Shown here piece by piece: positions 51,721 through 60,002 of a stretch of 64,000 bases of DNA (position 1 is its first letter; each line of letters opens with the position of its first letter). The DNA comes from CAIPFQ01 sp035480615 (GTDB lineage: Bacteria; Chlamydiota; Chlamydiia; Chlamydiales; SM23-39): positions 1-64,000 of the forward strand of contig DATIHO010000048.1 of the NCBI GenBank assembly GCA_035480615.1, in the 5' to 3' direction. The position numbers and the translations under genes were made by a program. The notes beneath the pieces are model-generated. The model ran no database searches and was not told where the DNA came from. It saw only the letters and a list, made by a program, of their open reading frames with translations.

Positions 51721-52583
51721 ATATCATTGGATTCGTGCTTTGTATTTTGTGTATTCTTTCTTTTAGCGCTATCGCCTCATTCCAAAAACAGATGGATTCC
51801 TATAGACTGAGAAGAAGCTATCTCGGCCACTTTGCCGCCAACCGTCAAATTTTCGATCAGATAATCAGTGAATTTTATGCATCTTTCAAACAAAAATCTG
51901 GCCATAAAGAACACGCAACTAACGATTTTAAGCCAAAAACGGAAAATCCACCACCACCACCTCCTCCTATTAACGGTTCTTGCGCACGGCTCAATCTCTT
52001 CCCTCTAATTCATCGAAATATTGAAGATGTGCGGAGCCATTATGAAACCGCTGCCCATATTCTCAAGATATTATATGGAGACACTCTTTTTGATAATAAG
52101 GCACAATCCGAATACAAATTTTTGGATGCTCTGTTAAAGGAGATTCGCAATAAAATGGTTAAAGATGAGTTTACGGCTCTTGAAAAAATATCTTTTAAAG
52201 ATGGGAACGTCCAAAAGATGTATTATAAAATGCTTAAGGGCACCAAGATAAATGGATATCTTTCTCTTCTCGATTACTTCAAATTTGAGCCCGTTTCTTC
52301 AAAAATCTGCCTTTTTCATGCCCATCCCACCCTTCTTTCTATTTTATTTACTCCCAAAGGGGCAGATAAACTGTATGCTGCATTGCATGCTTCGCAAGCG
52401 CCGGCGGTTACTCAGGAAAGCATTGAGCGGATCTGTCAAGAAGTGCATGCTCCTTGCCCCCCTGCGTTCGATCTTTTTGAAATCAAACGGAAAAATCACG
52501 AAAAACCCTCAAAGGGTACCTTTATTGGGGAAGATTCCGAATACCGAATCTTTCTAAGAAAAGAAGTTATATACCCAAAATGA
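51717..52583 (+). CDS. Conserved chlamydial protein coupled to the pilin-like gene
   Basis: The 288-residue protein begins with a hydrophobic segment (IIGFVLCILCILSFSAIASF) that can be a signal or anchor helix, followed by a soluble region with a Pro-rich linker (KTENPPPPPPPINGS). It starts in the ATGA of the DUF1494-type gene, so it is probably its functional partner (CT567-like, recalled). It might be a GspK-type minor pseudopilin, but I see no diagnostic motif. Its last codons Tyr-Pro-Lys-stop are part of the TATACCC repeat. Confidence 0.65.
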   Translation: MNIIGFVLCILCILSFSAIASFQKQMDSYRLRRSYLGHFAANRQIFDQIISEFYASFKQKSGHKEHATNDFKPKTENPPPPPPPINGSCARLNLFPLIHRNIEDVRSHYETAAHILKILYGDTLFDNKAQSEYKFLDALLKEIRNKMVKDEFTALEKISFKDGNVQKMYYKMLKGTKINGYLSLLDYFKFEPVSSKICLFHAHPTLLSILFTPKGADKLYAALHASQAPAVTQESIERICQEVHAPCPPAFDLFEIKRKNHEKPSKGTFIGEDSEYRIFLRKEVIYPK

Positions 52584-52584
52584 T
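52570..52584 (+). repeat. TATACCC repeat end, left flank of the PIN cassette
   Basis: TATACCCAAAATGAT is an exact inverted match of 53412-53426. It encodes the end and stop of the upstream gene (reading TAC CCA AAA TGA). Confidence 0.88.
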
Positions 52585-52653
52585 TCTTGGATTGGATTTA
52601 GGCTGACTGTTCTTGTTTTTGAGTGTACTTTGGTGTGGATTTTTGCTATGATG

Positions 52654-52677
52654 GGCCCTCTGATGGCACAGAGGGCC
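52654..52677 (+). promoter_or_regulatory. Leader hairpin and -10 box of the PIN toxin-antitoxin operon
   Basis: GGCCCTCTG and CAGAGGGCC form a perfect 9 bp stem around ATGGCA. TATGAT (52647-52652) just upstream looks like a -10 box; a -35 box is not clear. The hairpin would lie at the transcription start or in the leader, about 50 bases before the antitoxin gene, and could be an operator for autoregulation. Confidence 0.4.
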
Positions 52678-52726
52678 AGGAGGATCGAAGCGATCTGGAT
52701 AATAACCGTAAGAAAGTGAGCATGCT

Positions 52727-52936
52727 ATGGCTGTTCGAGATAAGAATAAGGTGGTTCGGTCAAAGAAGAACACTACCCGTAAACGCAGGGTGAAGAAGAA
52801 ATTGGCGGTTCGCCCAGTTCCTAAAAAATCCGTTATGTCCAAGATATCCATTTTAGAGAAGTCGGGATTAATAGGATGTCTGACAGGAACGGGTGTTACG
52901 AGCAAAAATTACAAAGACCTTTTGCTTAAGGCATAG
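52727..52936 (+). CDS. Small basic protein, probable antitoxin of the PIN toxin
   Basis: The 69 residues are very basic at the N-terminus (KKNTTRKRRVKKKLAVRPVP), then VMSKISILEKSGLIGCLTG and a Lys-rich end. I do not recognise a DNA-binding fold. Its position nine bases before a PIN-domain gene, and the general antitoxin-first order of VapBC modules, make it the likely antitoxin, here with an acidic-poor, nucleic-acid-binding-like N-terminus. Confidence 0.65.
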   Translation: MAVRDKNKVVRSKKNTTRKRRVKKKLAVRPVPKKSVMSKISILEKSGLIGCLTGTGVTSKNYKDLLLKA

Positions 52937-52945
52937 TGCTATCTC

Positions 52946-53383
52946 GTGTTCGAGTTTTCAAAAAAGCTTCTTATCGATACTGGGTTCGTGGTCGCGTTGT
53001 TTAATGCTGATGATGAGCATCATGCAAATGCCAGAACAATAGTAGAAAAGATCAAGGAGCTAAAATGGTACACGACTTCTTTCGTTGTCCAGGAGATTTT
53101 TTGGCTTCTTTCTCAAAGGAAGAGTTTCTCCATCGCGTGTGCATTCTTATTAAAAGTTCCGTCCCTGTTCGTCTTACCTAATCTGCCTCAAGATTGGCCT
53201 ATACGAGTTGCGAATATTGTGCGTCGATATTCTTCTGCGAAAATTGACTTGGCGGATGCATCATTGGTCGTACTCGCAGATCATTTAAAAACAGGACAGA
53301 TTGTCTCTATAGATAGGAAAGATTTTTCCATTTTGCGCTGGACCGGGGGACGAAGTCATTTTTATAATCTGATGGATGAATGA
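52946..53383 (+). CDS. PIN-domain ribonuclease toxin (VapC-like)
   Basis: The 145 residues contain the PIN acidic residues: LLIDTGFVVALFNADDEHH near the N-terminus (first Asp), VVQEIFWLL (Glu), KIDLADASLVVLA (Asp) and IVSIDRKDFSILR (Asp). VapC-like toxins are Mg2+-dependent RNases that cut tRNA or rRNA. The start is a GTG at 52946; no ATG fits. The two-gene module lies between inverted TATACCC ends. Confidence 0.87.
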   Translation: MFEFSKKLLIDTGFVVALFNADDEHHANARTIVEKIKELKWYTTSFVVQEIFWLLSQRKSFSIACAFLLKVPSLFVLPNLPQDWPIRVANIVRRYSSAKIDLADASLVVLADHLKTGQIVSIDRKDFSILRWTGGRSHFYNLMDE

Positions 53384-53411
53384 TTCGCCATGCAAAAGAG
53401 AAGTGCGAAAG

Positions 53412-53426
53412 ATCATTTTGGGTATA
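53412..53426 (-). repeat. TATACCC repeat end, right flank of the PIN cassette
   Basis: ATCATTTTGGGTATA is the reverse complement of 52570-52584 and identical to 26842-26856. On the minus strand it encodes the C-terminal Tyr-Pro-Lys and stop of the histidine kinase. Confidence 0.88.
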
Positions 53427-54723
53427 CCATTCGCAACGGTAAATCAACTATGAAAGTGCTTCCGGCCCCGGGTGTTGAGGCGACAGATATTGTTCCCATA
53501 TGTTTTTCGACAATCGTTTTCACGATAGACAAACCCAGCCCCGCTCCACCTGATTTACGGGATCGAGCCTTATCGACCGTATAGAACCGGTCGAAGATAT
53601 GGAGAATATCAGACTCCGGTATTCCTATGCCGTTATCTTGGACATGGAGCAGTACCCTACTCTCTTTTTTTTGGATCTTTATATCAATATTTGTAGGAAC
53701 TGAGGAATACTTGATCCCATTTTCAATGAGATTCATGATGGCCAAATCGAGGAGATGCGCATCTCCAAGAATGGAGGCGGATTGCAGTTCGCTTTGAAAA
53801 GAAATGTGCGCGGATAAATGCACTGTCATCGCAAATTGTTTTGCATGCTCCGCGATCCATACAAGGTCTGTAAGCTGGAGCTTGTCTTGTGAATAATTTT
53901 CAATGTCCGCAAGGGTAAGTAAGCTTTTAATGAGATTTTCCAGTCGATGGGAAGTGCGAACAATTTTTTCAAGAACGTCTTGAAGCATTTGCGGAGAAAG
54001 GTTAGGGAAATCTTGTAATGTTTCCGCAAATCCGCGGATGATGGTAATCGGAGTTTTTAACTCATGCGACGCATTGGCAATGAAATCTTTTCCCATTTCA
54101 ACTACTTTAAAATCAGAGCTTTTGTCTTGTAAAACTAAAATGACCCCTCGTTGAAATCGGGTAGCCGCTACCACTTCGAGATAAATTCCCCTTTTGCTTT
54201 CATGCCAACTTTTTTTAACTAACTGAGAAGTTTTCAATACCTCCTGAATCAGTTCATGGCAAAGCAAAGCTAAATCTTTTTGCATCCCATCAATTCGATT
54301 CAGCGGAATCGATAAAAGTTCAGCACGAGAAACTCCAAGAAATTTGCACGCCCATTCATTCGCAAATGTTGTTTTGGCCTGCATATCAGTCGCTATGACC
54401 CCTTCTCCCAAAGATTCGAGGATCTCTTCAACTTCCCTCCGAGCCAGTTTCAGACGGACGATTTGTTTTTCGAGATTTTCATTCATTGCATTCAAGACGG
54501 CCGCAATTTTTTCAAACTCTTCTTTTGAATAGCTGCGGATAAGATTCGCGGTTTTTCGAAAAGGGGATCCCCGTTTCATGAATATTAAAAAAAAATAAAT
54601 CAAAAACTCGGCCCCTAAAATAAGAAGCATGATTCGAAATTCAACATTTAAAAATAGGTTCAGGACAAGAAAACAAAAAATAATAAGATTTATATCTTTG
54701 CGGATTCTAAGAGACCGTCGCAT
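53413..54723 (-). CDS. Sensor histidine kinase, PhoR-like
   Basis: Two N-terminal membrane helices (LIIFCFLVLNLFLNV and IMLLILGAEFLIYFFLIFM) lead to a cytoplasmic linker, a PAS domain (LESLGEGVIATDMQAKTTFA, residues ~100-205), the dimerisation/phosphoacceptor helix with FIANASHELKTPITII, and a HATPase domain with N box LIENGIKYSS, G1 DNGIGI, and G2 GGAGLGLSI. It lacks a sizeable periplasmic sensor. No response regulator is adjacent. The gene overlaps pepP by 17 bases when started at the ATG 54723; an ATG at 54756 is also possible. Its end Tyr-Pro-Lys-stop comes from the TATACCC repeat. Confidence 0.9.
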   Translation of the reverse strand: MRRSLRIRKDINLIIFCFLVLNLFLNVEFRIMLLILGAEFLIYFFLIFMKRGSPFRKTANLIRSYSKEEFEKIAAVLNAMNENLEKQIVRLKLARREVEEILESLGEGVIATDMQAKTTFANEWACKFLGVSRAELLSIPLNRIDGMQKDLALLCHELIQEVLKTSQLVKKSWHESKRGIYLEVVAATRFQRGVILVLQDKSSDFKVVEMGKDFIANASHELKTPITIIRGFAETLQDFPNLSPQMLQDVLEKIVRTSHRLENLIKSLLTLADIENYSQDKLQLTDLVWIAEHAKQFAMTVHLSAHISFQSELQSASILGDAHLLDLAIMNLIENGIKYSSVPTNIDIKIQKKESRVLLHVQDNGIGIPESDILHIFDRFYTVDKARSRKSGGAGLGLSIVKTIVEKHMGTISVASTPGAGSTFIVDLPLRMVYPK

Positions 54724-55744
54724 AGAAATTTTCCGAGCCTGTTTCTGTGACAACAAATGTGTTTTCGTATCTCACTCCCCCCTCTCCCGGCAAATAAAGT
54801 CCGGGCTCGATGGTAAATACCATATTGGGCCGCAAGAGGAGATCCCGATCTTCGCTGTCAAAGCGGATGACCGGGTGTTCATGCACATCAATTCCCACTC
54901 CATGTCCCAGGCCATGCGAAAAAAGCTGCTCCACCCCTTCCTTCGCAAAAAAAGAGCGGACGATTTCATCCAATTGTCCAAGCCTCGTGCCAGGCCGAAT
55001 GGCGCTCGCTGCCCTGTCATGAGCCTCTTTCACCAATCGATACAATCGGTCCAGGACAGAAGCAGGTTGGCCGAAAAAGAAAACTCGAGTCATATCAGCT
55101 GCGTAATTCTGCACAATGGAACCGAGATCGAAAAGGGCAATCTGGTTTTTTTGCAAATGAGCTTTTCCTGTCCGATAATGAGGAAACGCGCTATTCAATC
55201 CAAAAGCCACGATTGGATCAAAGCTGCATTTTGATGCGCCCTGCCTGCGGCAATAGATTTCAAATTCCAATCCGAGTTCCTGCTCCGAGATCCCCTCCTT
55301 TAATTTTGCCAAAATAGAGCGAAATCCATCAGATGTAATGCGCGCAGCTTCTTTTAAAGCGGCGATCTCTCCCTCGTCTTTGCAAACGCGAAGCTCTTTC
55401 AGCGGGCGGGGAATCGGAATCCACTCTTTTGAGGGAATGGAATGCTGCATTGCGAAAGACCGATCCACCGTCATAAAAGCGCTATCGAATCCCACTCTTT
55501 TTGCTTTTTCCAATTCTTTCCCAAGGACGTTTTTTTCCGCTAAAATGACGTTGCACGGGACGGTTTTTTTAGCGTGTTCGAAATATCTTCCATCGACGAT
55601 GAGCGATGCTGTGTCCGGCGTTAAAAGAATCGTTGCGAGCGAAAACCACTGATTGGTTAAATAAAAGATATCCGAGGGGTTTTCGATCATCAATGCGTCT
55701 ACTTTAAAATCGGCCATATAATTGCACGCACGACCCAACCTCAT
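54707..55744 (-). CDS. pepP: Xaa-Pro aminopeptidase (M24B)
   Basis: This cytosolic dimetal peptidase removes residues preceding proline. After a creatinase-like N-terminal domain (IENPSDIFYLTNQ) the pita-bread domain shows the ligands: Asp in IALFDLGSIVQNYAADMTR (two Asp), His in HGLGHGVGIDVHEHP, Glu in FTIEPGLY, and Glu in GVRYENTFVV. GGAGG nine bases before the ATG at 55744, coupled to mutL by ATGA, decides the start; 345 residues. mutL-pepP adjacency is shared with Chlamydia (recalled). Confidence 0.94.
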   Translation of the reverse strand: MRLGRACNYMADFKVDALMIENPSDIFYLTNQWFSLATILLTPDTASLIVDGRYFEHAKKTVPCNVILAEKNVLGKELEKAKRVGFDSAFMTVDRSFAMQHSIPSKEWIPIPRPLKELRVCKDEGEIAALKEAARITSDGFRSILAKLKEGISEQELGLEFEIYCRRQGASKCSFDPIVAFGLNSAFPHYRTGKAHLQKNQIALFDLGSIVQNYAADMTRVFFFGQPASVLDRLYRLVKEAHDRAASAIRPGTRLGQLDEIVRSFFAKEGVEQLFSHGLGHGVGIDVHEHPVIRFDSEDRDLLLRPNMVFTIEPGLYLPGEGGVRYENTFVVTETGSENFYATVS

Positions 55745-57306
55745 GAATCCTCCAATATTTTTTTCAGCTGTTCTATGTTGACATTCTTCCAAATTCTTCT
55801 CCCTAAAGGATCATAAAGGGAATCGCTGCATTGGAGAAGTTTTTTCCATAACAGGCAAGCTTCATCCGGGGCGAATTTCTTTTTTGTTGAAGACGCATAG
55901 CGGCAAACCGCCATGTCCAATTTTTTTCCAATCGACCAGGCATCTAAAAAATCAAAAAAATCCTCGGGCTGTAAAAGAGAAGGAAGGGCATCGATTGCAA
56001 TTGTCTTTTTCCCAATCCACCTGCATTCAATTCCCATGCTTTGCAGCTCATCTACTATTTGTTCGTCTTTGACCGAAACCTCAATAGGCCACATAAGCGC
56101 CTGTGCTGCCGTCGGCCCTTTTTTGATGGACTCATATAAAACTCTGGCGTGAGCTTTTTTCAAGTCGATAAGAAGCAGTTCTTCGGCTTGCAAAAGAAAC
56201 AGGCCATCCAAAATGGCCAATGGACGCAAGGCAAAAGAAAAATCAAAAGAGGGGGAAGGGGCAGGTTTTTGTGTTTGAGTGGGCAATTCTTCCGTGAAAG
56301 AAAAAGGGGCCGCCGCAAAAGAAAGGCTTCGGGAAAAAACGAGAGCCGGAGGTTGAAGCGCGGAGGCTACCGCATGTTCCACTTTCCGGAATATTTTTTT
56401 CTCGTCTGCAAAACGGACCTCTTTTTTTTGAGGATGGACGTTGACGTCGACGAGATCGGGGGCGAGTTCTAAAAAAAGAATAAAAGAAGGGAAGCGCGCT
56501 TCGTCGATTCTCGTCCCCAATCCCGCTTTTACAGCTTTCGCAATCAAAGGGGAAAATACGGCTCGTTTATTGATAAAAAGATATTGGCTTCTTCTTTGTG
56601 CGTTCGCCTCTTCGGGAGAGGCAAGCAATCCCCAAATTCCACAGCCCAGAATCTCATGCGGCATGGGATTTAAAAGTGCTGCAATTCTTTTTTTTTGCTC
56701 TTGAGATTCTAGTTCCAGGATGATTTTCCCATCGGATTCTAACGAAAAGGAGATTTCGGGATGCGCGAGCGCGGCTATTTCTACAACCCGCATGACAGCA
56801 GAGCGATTTGCCGCTGCTGATTTTAAAAACTTTTTTCTCGCCGGCACATTAAAAAAGAGATCGCGCACCCAAACGCTTGTCCCGCGATTGCGGGCGCAAG
56901 GCTCGATCGTTGTAATTTTCCCCCCTTCGGCTGCGATGCGGGTTCCAATGCCCTGTCCTTCGGAAGTTCGCATTTCAAAGTGGGAAACGGCGGCAATTGC
57001 TGCAAGAGCCTCTCCTCGAAACCCCATCGTTGTAAGGGCGAATAAATCGTTTTCCGTCCGAATTTTTGATGTAGCATGCCGCTCCAAAGATAACCGGGCA
57101 TCTTCCTGATCCATCCCCCATCCGTCATCTTCAATTTTCAGCGATGACATTCCTCCTTCTTCAATGAAGATTTTAATCGTTTGCGCGCCTGCATCAAGGC
57201 TGTTCTCGATCAATTCTTTCGCAATTGCCGCCGGATTTTCAATCACTTCGCCGGCAGCGATTTTATTGATTACGTCTTCTGTAAGATGAACGATTTTTTG
57301 CGACAC
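55741..57306 (-). CDS. mutL: DNA mismatch repair protein MutL
   Basis: MutL couples mismatch recognition by MutS to strand removal. The GHKL ATPase motifs are visible: INKIAAGEVIENPAAIAKEL with ENSLDAGA, EDDGWGMD, TMGFRGEALAAIAAVS and GTSVWVRDLFFNVPAR. The C-terminal domain (residues ~370-521) lacks a clear endonuclease DQHAxxE motif, as in E. coli-type MutL. A GTG at 57306 matches the usual family start (SQKIVHLTEDVINK); an ATG at 57399 would add 31 residues of doubtful origin. It is first in an operon with pepP and the histidine kinase. Confidence 0.94.
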   Translation of the reverse strand: MSQKIVHLTEDVINKIAAGEVIENPAAIAKELIENSLDAGAQTIKIFIEEGGMSSLKIEDDGWGMDQEDARLSLERHATSKIRTENDLFALTTMGFRGEALAAIAAVSHFEMRTSEGQGIGTRIAAEGGKITTIEPCARNRGTSVWVRDLFFNVPARKKFLKSAAANRSAVMRVVEIAALAHPEISFSLESDGKIILELESQEQKKRIAALLNPMPHEILGCGIWGLLASPEEANAQRRSQYLFINKRAVFSPLIAKAVKAGLGTRIDEARFPSFILFLELAPDLVDVNVHPQKKEVRFADEKKIFRKVEHAVASALQPPALVFSRSLSFAAAPFSFTEELPTQTQKPAPSPSFDFSFALRPLAILDGLFLLQAEELLLIDLKKAHARVLYESIKKGPTAAQALMWPIEVSVKDEQIVDELQSMGIECRWIGKKTIAIDALPSLLQPEDFFDFLDAWSIGKKLDMAVCRYASSTKKKFAPDEACLLWKKLLQCSDSLYDPLGRRIWKNVNIEQLKKILEDS

Positions 57307-57594
57307 ATTATCTCGACTTTGTACAATTTTGCGATCAACTCGCTGACGCTCGTTGATCGTAAGATTGGACAAGAAAAAAGTTGATAGAGAGCGCTCCATC
57401 TCACATACTCTCTATCTCGCAACATTTTATCGGTTCTTCTCCCTTTCTCGGTACTTTTTTCTAAGCCTTCTTGGCAAAAAGCTTTGACACTTCTCCATAG
57501 ATCTATTTGATAGATTTTGTTAGACTTCGTGCAAGCGCGAGTATTTTTCATCCAGAAAACGCATAATATTTCCCTTAGATATTCTATAAAAAAC

Positions 57595-58371
57595 ATGAAG
57601 TGGCTCTATCTTTTCATTCCTTTCCATCTTTTTAGCGCATATGTGGGTAATCCGGCCAATCCGGCTATTATGAATACCGGGTTTTTTTCTTTAAATTATC
57701 CATTTGTTAAAGGGACAAGCGGATATATTTACGACTATACTTCCAACAAGCGCTATACTGCAGATCAGCAAAATCCCGACTTCGATCCGAACCAAACGTT
57801 TAAAGAATTCGGTCTTCATTCGCAGCTTGCTACTTTTTCTATGATTTTTGTGGAGAGAATGGAAATTTTTGGATCAGCGGGAGGAACAAAAGAACAAGCG
57901 AAAGGGCGTACCCACCCGTCTTTTTTGGAAGATTTTGAGAGCCATTATCAATTTGCCTGGAGCGCAGGAACAAAAATTGTCCTTATTCAATGGGGAAAAA
58001 CTTATCTCAGCTGTGACTTCACGTATTTTGCTATCCCTGAATCCAGCAAAACATTTTTCAAATTCCTCAACCACTTGCATTTACCTATCGATTTCTCACA
58101 ACACAACTTGGCATTGCAAGAATGGCAGTTCAGCGGAGCCCTCTCTTCCCGTTTTGCTTTTTTGACTCCCTATGCTGGAGGGACTTATCTTCATTCTCGT
58201 CTTCACGTAAGTTCGACCCCTGAAACAGGCCCGATAGATTTTCATAACGAACGTAAATTTGGATGGTTTTTCGGATTGACCGCCTCAGTGACAGGCCGTT
58301 TCCATCTTAATGTGGAAAGACGTGTCCGAGACGAATTTGGATATACCTTTTCTACGATCGCTGTATTTTAA
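57595..58371 (+). CDS. OmpA/MOMP-like outer-membrane barrel protein
   Basis: The 258-residue protein has a signal peptide (WLYLFIPFHLFSA) and a mature start YVGNPANPAIMNTGFFSLNY that resembles the mature N-terminus of chlamydial MOMP (VGNPAEPSLM). The body is made of alternating aromatic strands (FEFG-like KEFGLHSQLATFSMIFVERM, SHYQFAWSAGTKIVL, KFGWFFGLTASVTGRFHLNV) and ends with Phe. It is about two thirds of MOMP size. Cysteine is almost absent, so it is not a disulfide-network protein itself, but the next gene on the other strand encodes a cysteine-rich lipoprotein. Confidence 0.78.
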   Translation: MKWLYLFIPFHLFSAYVGNPANPAIMNTGFFSLNYPFVKGTSGYIYDYTSNKRYTADQQNPDFDPNQTFKEFGLHSQLATFSMIFVERMEIFGSAGGTKEQAKGRTHPSFLEDFESHYQFAWSAGTKIVLIQWGKTYLSCDFTYFAIPESSKTFFKFLNHLHLPIDFSQHNLALQEWQFSGALSSRFAFLTPYAGGTYLHSRLHVSSTPETGPIDFHNERKFGWFFGLTASVTGRFHLNVERRVRDEFGYTFSTIAVF

Positions 58372-58381
58372 ACCGCATTTC

Positions 58382-58597
58382 TCACATTGATCCACGTTTG
58401 GCATGGCAGTTGCAACAAGAACTTGAACATTTGCAAGAAGACGAATCGTAGACATTACTTGTTCTGCATGTACACTCTTCCGGGCAGTTGCCAGCGTCAC
58501 AACCTTTTGAGCTTACGCAAGCAGCCATTCCAATGCAGAGAAAAGAAAATAAAACTTTTTTTATACAAACACCCCTTTTTTCCTGATATACCGACAC
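58382..58597 (-). CDS. Small cysteine-rich lipoprotein (OmcA-like)
   Basis: The protein has a hydrophobic N-terminal helix ending in a lipobox (FSFLCIGMAAC), and the mature part holds about ten cysteines in ~38 residues (CDAGNCPEECTCRTS, SSCKCSSSCCNCHA). This is the make-up of chlamydial OmcA, the small lipoprotein that is disulfide-linked in the elementary-body envelope. The only standard start is a GTG at 58597, which lies inside the arm of the adjacent repeat; a start at the ATA or nearby codon before Lys-Lys-Val would give a more usual signal peptide. Similarity is in composition and lipobox, not a full alignment. Confidence 0.6.
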   Translation of the reverse strand: MSVYQEKRGVCIKKVLFSFLCIGMAACVSSKGCDAGNCPEECTCRTSNVYDSSSCKCSSSCCNCHAKRGSM

Positions 58598-58750
58598 AAC
58601 CTGAAGAATCGGGAATGTGACAAGGAGGCGGCTTTAGTTTTTTGCGTCTGGAGCGAGCGACCATTGCCTATGGCAAGGCGCGAGTAACCCCAAAAAAATG
58701 CTGCCAAGCCGACGTCGTCAAAAACCGATTCTTCAGGTTGTTTCGGTATA
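58587..58750. repeat. Core-and-arms repeat, copy 3 (164 bp)
   Basis: The left arm TATACCGACACAACCTGAAG to ..AATCGG (58587-58612) is complementary to 58725-58750 with one mismatch in 26. The core is at 58647-58684. The arms are unrelated to those of copy 2, but the inner flanks again pair (AAGGAGGCGGCTTTAG against GCTGCC.. GACG partly). Confidence 0.87.
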
Positions 58751-58753
58751 TAT

Positions 58754-58942
58754 CTATTTTATTGATTTGAGAACATCTTCTTTTGAATACATCGTCGCCC
58801 ATTCTATCACAAGTCCTAAAACTCGTGGCGGGAGATTGCCTTGTATCAAAGTTATCGGATGTGATCTGAGCAAGACTGTCAAAATGACTTTGCAGCTTTT
58901 TAATGACTTCACTATTAGAAGAGTGTTACTTGATAATTTCAA
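58754..58942 (-). pseudogene. Possible DUF4160-like gene fragment
   Basis: The end of this frame, IQGNLPPRVLGLVIEWATMY followed by SKEDVLKSIK, resembles the C-terminus of DUF4160 proteins (G-x-L-P-x-x-x-L-x-L-V-x-x-W). The N-terminal part of that family is missing, and the only start is a TTG inside the end of the upstream gene. I read it as a remnant. Confidence 0.35.
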
Positions 58943-60002
58943 AAAGAGAGACGTCTTTGAGATCTGAACAACGTGGCCTTTCTAACAAAACACCTGAGAT
59001 ACGAACGTACTGATTCTGCTTATGAGCATCACAAGCAATTGCATAAAATTTTGGCCCAAAAAGCACTTTGGCTTTTGTCTGAGGTTCATCCGCAAGAAGA
59101 GTTAGCGTTGCTTCCCCCTGCATATTTCCTTGCTCATCGGCCTCTCCGTGCAAGGTCAAAACCTTGCCTATAAAGAGGTCTTGATTTACTTCGGTCTGAG
59201 GTTTTAGCTTCTGACCAATCCTAACAATCGAAGGAAAATGACGATCTTGAATTTCAACTTTAGCAGGTACTTTCTCGTCTATAGGAATTTCTGAAGACCA
59301 TTTCATTTCGAAATCAAAATGAATGGGAGTTTCATCAGGTTTCATCTCAGCTAATCCAAGACAAAGATTAGCATTTAAACGAAATTCTTCCTCTTCACCC
59401 AAAACATCAGCCTTTTCACTGAGTTCAATCAATTTACTGAGAGACCTCATTAAATATTCTGCAACCCTTCTTGAAAAGGGAAGTTCTTCTGAATCTTTCT
59501 CTAAAGGTAATCTGAGAGTTAAAATATAACTTCCAGCTTCAGGAACTACTGAGCGGCATCTATTCATCCATTGCTCAGCAGCAGCTGAATATAACCTCTT
59601 AAAATATGGTTTTGGATCACGAACCGACCGAGCAGCTGCAAACAGAACTTTACGAACGCCTTCCTCTATAATCCCCTTATCAAGATAAGGCATACAACCA
59701 CTGCCAATGCGTTCCCCTTTAATCCTGATTTTCAAAACATCCCACTTTTGCAGCAACACTTCTTCTACAATGTCTCTTGCAGAGCTGTGTTCCTTTTTCG
59801 CTAAATACTGAACAGCTTCTTGAATTCTTTGATGATAATCTGCGTAAGTTCGATCTTTCGGCAAAACAATCTCTTCTTCTTGATCATCAAGCAATTTACG
59901 CAAAACTGCGATATCAGGCTCAGATTCCATTACTGTCCATCCTCGACTCTTTAAATAATCGATCAATGGCTCAGAAAAAAGCTCGCGATCAACAGGATAC
60001 AT
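58926..60002 (-). CDS. Unknown partner of the DUF4365 protein
   Basis: I do not recognise this 358-residue protein. It has no membrane helix or signal peptide. The N-terminal half is helical and charged (ELFSEPLIDYLKSRG, VLRKLLDDQEEE, ARDIVEEVLLQKWDVLKIRI); the C-terminal ~80 residues (IGKVLTLHGEADEQGNMQGE onward to YVRISGVLL) look like a five-stranded OB-type barrel. GAGGAG seven bases before the ATG at 60002 decides the start over the ATG at 60032. It overlaps the DUF4365 gene by 14 bases, so the two are co-translated and probably act together, possibly in defence against mobile DNA. Confidence 0.7.
   Translation of the reverse strand: MYPVDRELFSEPLIDYLKSRGWTVMESEPDIAVLRKLLDDQEEEIVLPKDRTYADYHQRIQEAVQYLAKKEHSSARDIVEEVLLQKWDVLKIRIKGERIGSGCMPYLDKGIIEEGVRKVLFAAARSVRDPKPYFKRLYSAAAEQWMNRCRSVVPEAGSYILTLRLPLEKDSEELPFSRRVAEYLMRSLSKLIELSEKADVLGEEEEFRLNANLCLGLAEMKPDETPIHFDFEMKWSSEIPIDEKVPAKVEIQDRHFPSIVRIGQKLKPQTEVNQDLFIGKVLTLHGEADEQGNMQGEATLTLLADEPQTKAKVLFGPKFYAIACDAHKQNQYVRISGVLLERPRCSDLKDVSLFEIIK

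Noticed and set aside
53390..53584. Plus-strand frame after the PIN toxin gene
   Set aside because: It is antisense to the conserved HATPase end of the histidine kinase.
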